Source: an uncultured Collinsella sp.
GTDB lineage: Bacteria > Actinomycetota > Coriobacteriia > Coriobacteriales > Coriobacteriaceae
Assembly: GCA_902495265.1 (NCBI GenBank)
Contig: CABUWR010000109.1
Location: forward strand, 1-5,149
Length of the DNA stretch: 5,149 nucleotides
Reading direction: 5' to 3'
How positions within the stretch are numbered: position 1 is the first letter of the stretch; every line of letters starts with the position of its first letter. The position numbers and the translations under genes were made by a program. Under the pieces are notes generated by a model that made no database searches, was not told where the DNA came from, and was given only the letters and a program-made list of their open reading frames with translations. Shown one piece after another: positions 1-5,149 of the stretch.

Positions 1-756
1 GAGCGCGTCCTTGGCAAAGCCGTTGGCGCTCATGGAGTTGCGGATCGTCTTGCGGCGCTGAGCAAACGCGGCGTCGATCACGCGGGCCACCAACTCGCGG
101 TCGATACCCTCGGGTACCACGCCGTCAGCGCGATCGATGCGCACTACGGCAGAATCCACATGCGGCGCCGGCATAAAGCAGCGCGGCGGCACCTCAAAGC
201 GCCCCGTCACCTGCGCATACAGGCCGAGCTTTGCCGTGTAGCCGCCATAGGTCTTGTTGCCCGGCGTTGCGGCAATACGATCGGCAACTTCCTTTTGCAC
301 CATGACGACGGCGCGCTTAAGCGCGGGCATCGTCTGGAAGAACTGAAGGATGATCGTCGCCGCCACGTTATAGGGCAGATTCGCGACAAACACCGTGGGT
401 TCACCACCGGCGGCCTGCTCAATCTGCTCCGACGTCACCTTGAGCGCATCGCCCATGATAAAGCGAAAGTTGGCATAGTCGGCGGCGTGGGCGTCAAGCA
501 CCGGCTCAAGCTCGGGATCGGCCTCAATCGACGTAACGCACGCCGCCTCCTGCAGCAGGGCCAACGTCAGCGTGCCGCAACCCGGGCCGACCTCGAGCAC
601 GCGCTCATCGCCCGCAAGCTCAGCGAGCTCACAGATACGTTCGATCACATGGTTGTCGATCAGGAAGTTTTGGCCCAGGCGATGCTTGGTCGCAAGGCCA
701 AACTCCTCTAGCAGCTCCCTAGTTGCCGTGGGGTTTGCCAAAGGCGAAGTTGTCAT
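1..756 (-). CDS. rsmA: 16S rRNA (adenine1518-N6/adenine1519-N6)-dimethyltransferase RsmA (KsgA), C-terminus cut by window edge
   Basis: This enzyme uses S-adenosylmethionine to dimethylate two adjacent adenines in the 3'-terminal hairpin of 16S rRNA, a late step of small-subunit assembly in the cytoplasm. I translated the minus strand from ATG at 756 and found 252 open codons to the window edge; the family is usually about 270-290 residues, so only the extreme C-terminus is missing. Visible motifs are LGQNFLID (27-34), the SAM-binding loop VLEVGPGCGTLT (53-64), acidic E78 at the end of the next strand, GDA (102-104), the catalytic NLPYN (126-130), FMPAPHVDSAVV (194-205) and the C-terminal AFAQRRKTIRNS (230-241). 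The start is fixed by a strong AAGGAGG ribosome site at 768-762, five bases before the ATG. It lies 107 bases downstream of metG, separated by a terminator. Identification is secure. Confidence 0.97.
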   Translation of the reverse strand, partial: MTTSPLANPTATRELLEEFGLATKHRLGQNFLIDNHVIERICELAELAGDERVLEVGPGCGTLTLALLQEAACVTSIEADPELEPVLDAHAADYANFRFIMGDALKVTSEQIEQAAGGEPTVFVANLPYNVAATIILQFFQTMPALKRAVVMVQKEVADRIAATPGNKTYGGYTAKLGLYAQVTGRFEVPPRCFMPAPHVDSAVVRIDRADGVVPEGIDRELVARVIDAAFAQRRKTIRNSMSANGFAKDAL

Positions 757-787
757 AGTTGCCTCCTTAGCATGGTGGCGGCGTCTT

Positions 788-824
788 GAAACAAAAGGGC
801 ATGGACCGTTGCGGCCATGCCCTT
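788..824 (-). terminator. Intrinsic terminator after metG
   Basis: On the minus strand a perfect 10-bp stem (AAGGGCATGG with CCATGCCCTT, 824-815 and 804-795) encloses a 10-base loop that can itself pair CCG with CGG. It is followed directly by TTTTGTTTC (796-788). This is a textbook Rho-independent terminator for transcripts coming from metG. It leaves only about 20 bases before the rsmA ribosome site, so rsmA is probably expressed by partial read-through or from a promoter overlapping this hairpin. Confidence 0.85.
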
Positions 825-863
825 ACATCTAAACAGCAAATTGCCGATATGGCGCGCAGCGGC

Positions 864-2465
864 TTAGCCCAGACGCGGGAACAGCGGCTCGCCCTTCTCG
901 ACAGGCTGACCACCGGCAAGCAGGCCCCAAGCGCAAATGCCCTTGAGGTCGTCGCTCGCGGCCTCGTCCTCGCAGGACAGGCGACGCAGGGTCTCGGCAG
1001 AAGTCTGGGGCATGAGCGGCATCAGCAGGTGAGCGGCAATGCGGATGGCCTCGAGCAGGTTGTAGATCACAAACGCCAGCTCGTCAGCCTTGGCCTCGTC
1101 CTTGGCAAGCGCCCAAGGCTCGGAGTCCTCGATGTAGTGGTTGGCGGCATGGATGAGCTCCATGACCTCGTCCTTAGCTCCACCGTAATCGAGCACGTCC
1201 ATCTTGGCCATGTAGCGCTCGACCAAACCGTCGGCAATCTTTGCCAGCGGGTTGTCGAACGCATCGAACGATGCGGGCTTGGCGGGCGCGCAACCGTCAA
1301 AGTACTTGCCGCTCATGTTGAGCGAACGCGAGATGAGGTTGCCCCAGCTGTTGGCCAGGTCGGCGTTGTAGACCTGCTCCATGCGCTCGAAGCTGATGGC
1401 GCCGTCGGTGCCGGGCACCACGTCGGTCATAAAGTAGTAGCGATAGCCCTCGACGCCCAGCATGTCGATAACATCCTGCGGAGCAATGGCGTTACCGCGG
1501 CTCTTGGACATCTTCTCGGCCTTGCCGGTCTCGGCATTGCGCACGGTCAGGAAGCCGTGGGCAAAGACGTGCTCGGGCAGGGCCTCGCCGATGGCCATGA
1601 GCATGGCGGGCCAAATGACGCAGTGGGAGCGGATGATATCCTTACCCACAATATGGAACTGCGCGGGCCAGCGATAGGCCAGCTCGGCGCGGGCCTCGTC
1701 GGTGTCGACACCGTAGCCGACGGCGGTCATATAGTTGAGCAGCGCATCGAACCACACGTAGGTCACGTGGCCCTCGTCAAACGGGACCTGAATGCCCCAG
1801 TCAAAGCTCGTACGGCTCACGGAAAGGTCGTTGAGGCCGCCCTCGACAAAGCTGCGCACCTCGTTCATGCGGAACGCAGGCTCGACAAAGTCGGGGTGCT
1901 CGTCGTAAAGCTTGAGCAGCTTATCCTGGAAGGCGGAAAGCTTAAAGAAGTAGGACTCCTCCTGCACGCGCTCAAGCGGACGGTGGCAATCGGGGCACAG
2001 GTGCTGGCCGACGCTGCCGTACTCTTCGTCACCCTTCTGGACCTGCGTATCGGTGAAGTAGGTCTCGTCAGGCACGCAGTACCAGCCGTCATAGCTGCCC
2101 TTATACAGGTAGCCGGACTCCTTCATGCGCTCCCACAGATACTGCACGGCGTGATGCTGGCGCGGCTCGGTGGTACGAATGAAGTCGTCGTTGGAGATCT
2201 CGAGCTTGCTCCAAAGCTCCTTGAAGTGCGGAGCCTGGCTGTCGGTCCACTCCTGCGGCGTCATGTTGTGCTTGGCTGCAGCCTCGGCGACCTTCTCGCC
2301 GTGCTCGTCCATGCCAGTCAGGAACTTGACGTTATAGCCGGCGGAGCGGCGATAGCGAGCCTGGACGTCGGCAATGATGGTGGAATAAGCCGTGCCCAGG
2401 TGCGGATCGGCGTTGACGTAGTAGATGGGCGTCGTGATAAAGAACGAAGGCTTGCTTTGATCCAT
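864..2465 (-). CDS. metG: Methionyl-tRNA synthetase (class I), short form without C-terminal tRNA-binding domain
   Basis: It charges tRNA-Met and initiator tRNA with methionine using ATP, in the cytoplasm. The 533-residue product shows the class I signatures HLGT (22-25, the HIGH motif) and KMSKS (318-322), with the Rossmann core between them and the helical anticodon-binding region after about residue 360 (NSWGNLISRSLNMSGKYFDG, 372-391). The connective-peptide knuckle has C130, C157, C160 and H161. The second Cys of the first pair is Asp (CVPDE, 130-134), as I recall from the Bacillus-type enzymes that read VPDETYYT here. The protein ends at GEPLFPRLG, where longer homologues continue into an EMAP/Trbp111-like domain, so that domain is absent rather than cut by a frameshift as far as I can see. 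TGGAGGA at 2480-2474, eight bases upstream, supports the start. It follows rsmI by 69 bases and is closed by a terminator. Confidence 0.97.
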   Translation of the reverse strand: MDQSKPSFFITTPIYYVNADPHLGTAYSTIIADVQARYRRSAGYNVKFLTGMDEHGEKVAEAAAKHNMTPQEWTDSQAPHFKELWSKLEISNDDFIRTTEPRQHHAVQYLWERMKESGYLYKGSYDGWYCVPDETYFTDTQVQKGDEEYGSVGQHLCPDCHRPLERVQEESYFFKLSAFQDKLLKLYDEHPDFVEPAFRMNEVRSFVEGGLNDLSVSRTSFDWGIQVPFDEGHVTYVWFDALLNYMTAVGYGVDTDEARAELAYRWPAQFHIVGKDIIRSHCVIWPAMLMAIGEALPEHVFAHGFLTVRNAETGKAEKMSKSRGNAIAPQDVIDMLGVEGYRYYFMTDVVPGTDGAISFERMEQVYNADLANSWGNLISRSLNMSGKYFDGCAPAKPASFDAFDNPLAKIADGLVERYMAKMDVLDYGGAKDEVMELIHAANHYIEDSEPWALAKDEAKADELAFVIYNLLEAIRIAAHLLMPLMPQTSAETLRRLSCEDEAASDDLKGICAWGLLAGGQPVEKGEPLFPRLG

Positions 2466-2504
2466 GGGGTTTGTCCTCCAGAAAAACGTTGCATACAGGG
2501 GATG

Positions 2505-2533
2505 ATTCTAGCGCAAGGGCTGGATATCCTCCA
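2505..2533 (-). promoter_or_regulatory. Weak candidate promoter for metG
   Basis: In the 69-base rsmI-metG gap the minus strand reads TAGAAT at 2510-2505, a 5 of 6 match to the -10 consensus. Seventeen bases upstream lies TGGAGG (2533-2528), only 3 of 6 for a -35 box. It could give metG some independent expression, but read-through from rsmI is equally likely. The gap is far too short for a T-box leader, and I see none. Confidence 0.2.
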
Positions 2534-2534
2534 T

Positions 2535-3413
2535 CTATTGCATATCGAGCACCATGGCATAGACATCACGCTTGCGGCGCGAATACTTCTGAGACAGGCG
2601 CTTTGCCACCGCGGAGGCGGGCTCCCCCTCCTCGAGCGCGGCGCGAATGTCCTCGCGTAGGGCTTCGTCGGGGTCTGCCGCTGCGGCTCCAACCGGCGCG
2701 ATACCGGCCTCCTCGTCCTCACTCGGCGGCGCGATGACCAGCGCGATCTCGCCCTTTACCTCGCCACGGGCACGCAGCTCCTCGGTTAGCTGGGCGGCAG
2801 ATCCACGCAAGACTTCCTCGTGCAGTTTGGTAAGCTCGCGGCAGACGGCAATATCGCGCTGGGGAAAGACCTCGGCCACGGCCTCGAGCGTCGCGACGAT
2901 GCGATGTGGAGACTCGTAGAAGATGAGCGCGCCGGGGACGACGGCAAGGCGCTGCAGTCGGCGCACGCGGTCGCCGTGCTTGCGACCCAAAAAGCCTTCG
3001 AAGAAGAAATGCTCGCAGGGAATACCGGACGATACGAGCGCCGTGACGCAAGCAGATGGGCCGGGAATAACCTCGACAGGCACATCCGCCTCGCGCGCCG
3101 CCTCGACCAGCGCCTGGCCGGGATCAGACACACTCGGCATACCGGCGTCTGAGGCAAAGGCGAGGGTCTCCCCCGCCAGCAGACGGTCGACCAGGCCGGC
3201 GGCGCGACTTGCGATCACGTTCTCGTCGCAACGAACGAGCGGCTTGGAGATGCCTAGGTGCATCAGCAACTTTGAGGTCACACGCGTGTCCTCGCAGCAG
3301 ACGGCGTCGGCGGCGGCAAATGCCTCGCCGACGCGCGGAGACAGGTCGCCCAGGTTACCGATGGGCGTACCGACTACATAGAGTTTGCCCGTGCGGGCGC
3401 TGTTTTGCGTCAT
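2535..3413 (-). CDS. rsmI: 16S rRNA (cytidine1402-2'-O)-methyltransferase RsmI
   Basis: It 2'-O-methylates C1402 in the 16S rRNA decoding centre (with RsmH it makes m4Cm1402), which tunes P-site fidelity. The 292-residue protein has the full class III (tetrapyrrole-methylase fold) pattern: VGTPIGNLGDLSPR (14-27), CEDTR (40-44), ASDAGMPSVSDPG (87-99), IPGPSA (116-121), FFFEGFLGRK (136-145), FYESPHR (165-171), CRELTKLHEE (191-200) and GEIALVI (221-227). An acidic and alanine-rich linker (about 231-247) leads to a C-terminal helical/HTH-like domain (248-290) ending in KYSRRKRDVYAMVL. The length is typical. The ATG at 3413 sits six bases after the stop of the upstream GH5-like gene. Its ribosome site is weak (only AGG overlapping that stop codon), so translational coupling is likely. 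Confidence 0.97.
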   Translation of the reverse strand: MTQNSARTGKLYVVGTPIGNLGDLSPRVGEAFAAADAVCCEDTRVTSKLLMHLGISKPLVRCDENVIASRAAGLVDRLLAGETLAFASDAGMPSVSDPGQALVEAAREADVPVEVIPGPSACVTALVSSGIPCEHFFFEGFLGRKHGDRVRRLQRLAVVPGALIFYESPHRIVATLEAVAEVFPQRDIAVCRELTKLHEEVLRGSAAQLTEELRARGEVKGEIALVIAPPSEDEEAGIAPVGAAAADPDEALREDIRAALEEGEPASAVAKRLSQKYSRRKRDVYAMVLDMQ

Positions 3414-3419
3414 ATCAAC

Positions 3420-4481
3420 CTATTCAATCATGCCGCGCTCGAGCGTGCCGAGTGCCGCGCGGGCGTCCCATGCTGCAATACGCTTCTCGGTCTTCCACGT
3501 TTGGAAGAACCAGCCAGCCGCCGGCGCAAACGATGCCAGCTGGTTGGCGATAAACACACGCTCGTAGGCATTACGACCCTCGGGCGTAACCGACGAGTTG
3601 GCAAAAATCGCCGCACCCGACCATTCACCAACCAAAACGGGGAATCCGGCCGAGATTGCCTCCTTGAGCTCGCGCTTGTTGCGCGAAATCGCCGTCGTCA
3701 GCCCGCGGGGGCTCGTGATATCGAGCGCATACTCGTCACGGTAATGGTACAGGTGAAGGTCCATGTAGACGTTCTTATACTTGGCGCCGCGCATAAAGTG
3801 CTTCCACTCGCCAGGGTGTCCCGAAGAGGAAAAGACGACGATCTTGTCCTCGGGCATATACGAACGAACGAGCTCGTACGCGTCACGATAGAAGTTGCGC
3901 AGGTAGTGCGCCGGAATACCGTCCGTCATGGTAAAGAGGCTCTTGCGTACGCTCATCTGCGGCGTATCCAACAGCTCGATGCCCAGCAGGCTCTCGGCCT
4001 CACCATAGCGATCGGCCAGGCGCTCGAGCACATCGAGCGCAACGTGACGGCCATTGGTGGACGAATGCCACTCAGCGACGACTTCCGGCGTCGTGGGCGA
4101 ATCGTTGGAATCGCCCTGACCGCCGGGTACCGTCGCCAGATCGAGCAGTACGCGGATGTTGTACTTGGCGGCCCACTCAATAGCACGGTCGATATAATCG
4201 ACGACCGAGATGTAGGAAGCGTCGGACTCCTGCGAGCCAAAGGCATACCACGGCACCGGCAGGCGCACGGCGTTGAGACCGATCTGCGCCATACGACGAA
4301 AATCGTCCTCGCTCACAAACGTCTCGTAATGGCGACGCATGCGCTCGTTATAGGCAGCGGTGCCCATAGCCTCCTGCAGCTCGGCTGCATTGGATGCTCC
4401 GGTCGCTGCATAGAGCGACGGGGTCACCCAGGGCTCGGGAATAAACCAGCCAGAGAGATTAACGCCGAGAATCCTCTCCAT
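3420..4481 (-). CDS. GH5-family exo-beta-1,3-glucanase-like protein, probably catalytically inactive
   Basis: The 353-residue product resembles the fungal Exg/GH5 subfamily 9 glucanases over its whole length: GVNLSGWFIPEPWVTPSLY (6-24), GLNAVRLPVPWYAF (68-81), NIRVLLDLATVPGGQ (108-122), GIELLDTP (167-174), MDLHLYHY (240-247), VLVGEWSGA (282-290) and GWFFQTWKTE (323-332). Retained active-site positions are R73, H243, Y245, nucleophile E286 and W329. Lost positions are the His of DLHG (A116) and the Asn-Glu pair of the acid/base motif NEP (D172, T173). Normal glycoside hydrolysis is therefore unlikely; carbohydrate binding or another role is possible. No signal peptide or membrane segment is seen, so it is probably cytoplasmic. 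The ATG at 4481 follows GAAGGGGG (4494-4487) by five bases and begins exactly where family similarity begins. The frame is open up to 4736, but that extension has no similarity and overlaps the promoter and repeats. It probably heads an operon with rsmI. Confidence 0.88.
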   Translation of the reverse strand: MERILGVNLSGWFIPEPWVTPSLYAATGASNAAELQEAMGTAAYNERMRRHYETFVSEDDFRRMAQIGLNAVRLPVPWYAFGSQESDASYISVVDYIDRAIEWAAKYNIRVLLDLATVPGGQGDSNDSPTTPEVVAEWHSSTNGRHVALDVLERLADRYGEAESLLGIELLDTPQMSVRKSLFTMTDGIPAHYLRNFYRDAYELVRSYMPEDKIVVFSSSGHPGEWKHFMRGAKYKNVYMDLHLYHYRDEYALDITSPRGLTTAISRNKRELKEAISAGFPVLVGEWSGAAIFANSSVTPEGRNAYERVFIANQLASFAPAAGWFFQTWKTEKRIAAWDARAALGTLERGMIE

Positions 4482-4501
4482 CACGGCCCCCTTCGAATCG
4501 C

Positions 4502-4516
4502 GCAGGTCGAACCTGC
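4502..4516 (-). promoter_or_regulatory. Small perfect hairpin in the leader of the GH5-like gene
   Basis: GCAGGT-CGA-ACCTGC is a perfect 6-bp inverted repeat with a 3-base centre. It lies between the likely promoter and the ribosome site. It resembles a tRNA T-arm in sequence (GGTCGAACC) and could be an operator or a leader hairpin. The role is unknown; the symmetry is directly visible. Confidence 0.4.
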
Positions 4517-4546
4517 ATCGTATTGCATAGGAAAAGTATCGTTTTG

Positions 4547-4552
4547 AGTATA
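4547..4552 (-). promoter_or_regulatory. Candidate -10 box for the GH5-like gene and rsmI
   Basis: The minus strand reads TATACT at 4552-4547, a 5 of 6 match to the sigma-70 -10 consensus and identical to the -10 proposed for tRNA-Phe in this window. Initiation would fall near 4540 and leave a leader of about 60 bases. No good -35 hexamer lies at the usual distance (GGTCGC at 17 bp), so the call rests on the -10 and its placement. Confidence 0.4.
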
Positions 4553-4631
4553 CCCGCGCGTGCGGACAGGCGACCGAACGGTCTACAAAGTGGCGCAAAA
4601 GTGGGAGGAATGTCCGGGCAGACGAAACCCG

Positions 4632-4655
4632 AGATGCACACGCCAAGATGCACAC
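4632..4655. repeat. 10-bp direct repeat spaced 14 bp
   Basis: AGATGCACAC occurs twice, at 4632-4641 and 4646-4655, separated by GCCA. It lies about 80 bp upstream of the candidate promoter of the GH5-like gene. The 14-bp start-to-start spacing is not a whole helical turn. It may be a protein-binding pair or chance. Confidence 0.45.
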
Positions 4656-4708
4656 GTGCGCCGGAAGTAGGCGGCCGAAAAGCGCGCCCCGTTTTTTCGC
4701 AAGAGACT

Positions 4709-4785
4709 GGGATGCGTTTTCCGCTGGCAGGCCCAACCGGAAAGCGCATCCCGCAATTCCGCGAAATTCCGGGATGCAGTTTCCG
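4709..4785. repeat. Extragenic palindromic element with three alternating 15-nt copies
   Basis: GGGATGCGTTTTCCG (R1, 4709-4723) faces CGGAAAGCGCATCCC (R2, 4738-4752). Together they form a 15-bp stem with one G-T pair and a 14-base loop. A third copy, GGGATGCAGTTTCCG (R3, 4771-4785), matches R1 at 13 of 15 and can also pair with R2 (13 of 15). R1-R2 and R2-R3 hairpins are mutually exclusive. Between R2 and R3 lies AATTCCGCGAAATT (4755-4768), palindromic but for one pair. No T-run follows on either strand, so it is not a classical terminator. The layout resembles REP/BIME-type dispersed palindromes; whether other copies exist in the genome cannot be seen here. Confidence 0.7.
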
Positions 4786-4800
4786 CAGGAGCTCTCGGTA

Positions 4801-4830
4801 AAAGAAAAAGGACCCCTTTGCAGAGGTCCT
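4801..4830 (-). terminator. Intrinsic terminator, copy A
   Basis: The minus strand reads AGGACCTCT-GCAA-AGGGGTCCT (4830-4809), a 9-bp stem with one T-G pair and a GCAA loop, followed by TTTTCTTT (4808-4801). It is identical in its stem to the terminator right after tRNA-Phe. Here it sits behind a tRNA fragment and would act as a second barrier before the GH5-rsmI operon. Confidence 0.8.
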
Positions 4831-4843
4831 AGTCAATTCAAGG

Positions 4844-4861
4844 TGGCGGGGAAGGGAATCG
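4844..4861 (-). pseudogene. 3' fragment of tRNA-Phe (acceptor strand, T-stem half, part of T-loop)
   Basis: These 18 nt equal the discriminator base, the 3' acceptor strand, the 3' T-stem strand and the start of the T-loop of the intact tRNA-Phe. The rest of the tRNA is missing: immediately beyond, the sequence changes to a GC-rich hairpin array. It cannot fold into a tRNA on its own. Confidence 0.8.
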
Positions 4862-4985
4862 CGTCCGCGCGCTGCGCGGACGGACCGCTGCGGCGCTTCC
4901 GCGCCTTGCGAGCTCCGCTGGCAAACGCTCACGCGTTTACTCAGCTCCGCGCCCTCACGGGGTTCGATTCCGCGCGGGTACCACA
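4862..4985. repeat. GC-rich hairpin array inserted between the two tRNA-Phe tail copies
   Basis: The insert begins exactly where homology between the two tail copies ends. In order it holds CGTCCGCGC-GCT-GCGCGGACG (4862-4882, perfect 9-bp stem), GGCGC-TTCC-GCGCC (4892-4905), AAACGC-TCAC-GCGTTT (4923-4938), the repeated octamers AGCTCCGC (4911 and 4943) and TCCGCGCC (4898 and 4946), and a T-arm-like GGGGTTCGATTCC (4959-4971). The last is the exact reverse complement of 5041-5053 in the tRNA-Phe T-arm. No tRNA body fits the T-arm-like end: stems do not pair and there is no anticodon arm. I see no convincing gene. It looks like a small non-autonomous or extragenic element associated with tRNA 3' ends. 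Confidence 0.65.
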
Positions 4986-4986
4986 T

Positions 4987-5016
4987 AAAAGAAAAGGACC
5001 CCTTTGCAGAGGTCCT
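4987..5016 (-). terminator. Intrinsic terminator of tRNA-Phe, copy B
   Basis: A 9-bp stem with a GCAA loop (5016-4995) is followed by TTTTCTTTT (4994-4987) on the minus strand. It begins 13 bases after the end of the mature tRNA, the expected place for the end of a monocistronic tRNA transcript. Confidence 0.88.
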
Positions 5017-5029
5017 AGTCAATTCAAGG

Positions 5030-5102
<73 letters not shown>

Positions 5103-5113
5103 ATTTGAGGTGT

Positions 5114-5128
5114 GCCTTGTTTCAAGGC
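5114..5128 (-). promoter_or_regulatory. Hairpin in the 5' leader of tRNA-Phe
   Basis: GCCTTG-AAA-CAAGGC is a perfect 6-bp inverted repeat placed around the expected start of transcription and just ahead of the mature tRNA. It may affect initiation or RNase P processing of the leader, or be a protein site. There is no direct evidence of function. Confidence 0.35.
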
Positions 5129-5134
5129 TTGATT

Positions 5135-5140
5135 AGTATA
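5135..5140 (-). promoter_or_regulatory. -10 box of the tRNA-Phe promoter
   Basis: The minus strand reads TATACT at 5140-5135, about 33 bases upstream of the mature 5' end. The -35 region would lie beyond the right edge of the window and cannot be judged. Confidence 0.55.
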
Positions 5141-5149
5141 ACCAAGGAC

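Larger units (their letters stand above)
4799..4861 (-). repeat. Direct repeat copy A: terminator plus 3' end of tRNA-Phe
   Basis: These 63 bases match 4986-5047 with a single difference, one extra A in the A-run; the 52 bases from 4810 to 4861 are identical to 4996-5047. The unit contains a complete terminator, its spacer and the last 18 nt of tRNA-Phe. Identity stops abruptly inside the T-loop. It reads as the remnant of a tandem duplication of tRNA-Phe and its terminator. Confidence 0.9.

Noticed and set aside
786..2660. Plus-strand open frame of 624 codons
   Set aside because: It is antisense to metG over almost its whole length. It has no recognisable family, and long antisense frames are expected opposite high-GC genes.
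3405..4547. Plus-strand open frame of 380 codons
   Set aside because: It is antisense to the GH5-like gene. The GH5 frame has full-length motif support and a ribosome site; this one has neither.
4482..4736. 85-residue N-terminal extension of the GH5-like protein (ATG at 4736)
   Set aside because: The extension runs through the palindromic element, the -10 box and the leader hairpin. It has no family similarity and no credible signal peptide, and the ATG at 4481 has a good ribosome site exactly at the start of similarity.
4691..4752. R1-R2 hairpin as an intrinsic terminator
   Set aside because: The stem is strong, but no T-run follows it on either strand. The T-run at 4692-4697 precedes it on the plus strand.
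4959..4985. Possible second tRNA on the plus strand ending GGTTCGATTCC...GGTACCA
   Set aside because: Only a T-arm-like piece is present. The T-stem does not pair (GGGG against CCGC), the distance to the supposed CCA end is two bases short, and no anticodon or D-arm lies upstream.
4459..5022. Minus-strand open frame of 187 codons
   Set aside because: It reads through the tRNA terminators, the hairpin insert and the palindromes. The apparent GIEP motif is the typical translation product of a tRNA T-arm, not a protein.

Overview
All protein genes in this window lie on the minus strand. The high G+C content, codon use and gene content suggest a GC-rich actinomycete. The class Coriobacteriia (for example a Collinsella-like gut bacterium) is my best guess from general impression; no marker in the window proves it.

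Read in the direction of transcription (right to left), the layout is as follows. (1) 5140-5030 holds a tRNA-Phe(GAA) gene with a TATACT -10 box, and a strong intrinsic terminator follows at once. (2) 4985-4799 holds a 124-bp, GC-rich, hairpin-studded insert, followed by a second copy of the last 18 nt of tRNA-Phe and of its terminator. This looks like a tandem duplication in which most of the second tRNA has been replaced. (3) 4785-4553 is non-coding and carries three copies of a 15-nt sequence in alternating orientation plus a short 14-bp-spaced direct repeat. (4) 4552-3420 holds a likely promoter and a 353-residue protein of the glycoside hydrolase 5 exo-beta-1,3-glucanase type, in which three conserved active-site residues, including the acid/base glutamate, are replaced. 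(5) Six bases later comes rsmI (16S rRNA C1402 2'-O-methyltransferase), then metG (methionyl-tRNA synthetase, short form), then an intrinsic terminator, then rsmA/ksgA (16S rRNA A1518/A1519 dimethyltransferase), which runs off the left edge.

The three downstream genes serve translation: two 16S rRNA methyltransferases that act on the decoding region and 3' end of the small subunit, and the synthetase that charges initiator and elongator tRNA-Met. The tight coupling of a cytoplasmic, probably catalytically dead GH5 protein to rsmI is the oddest coding feature. The structured tRNA-Phe tail region is the oddest non-coding one.

The only stretch over 300 bases without a protein gene is 4482-5029; it contains the GH5 leader, the palindromic repeats, the tRNA fragment and the two terminators listed below.
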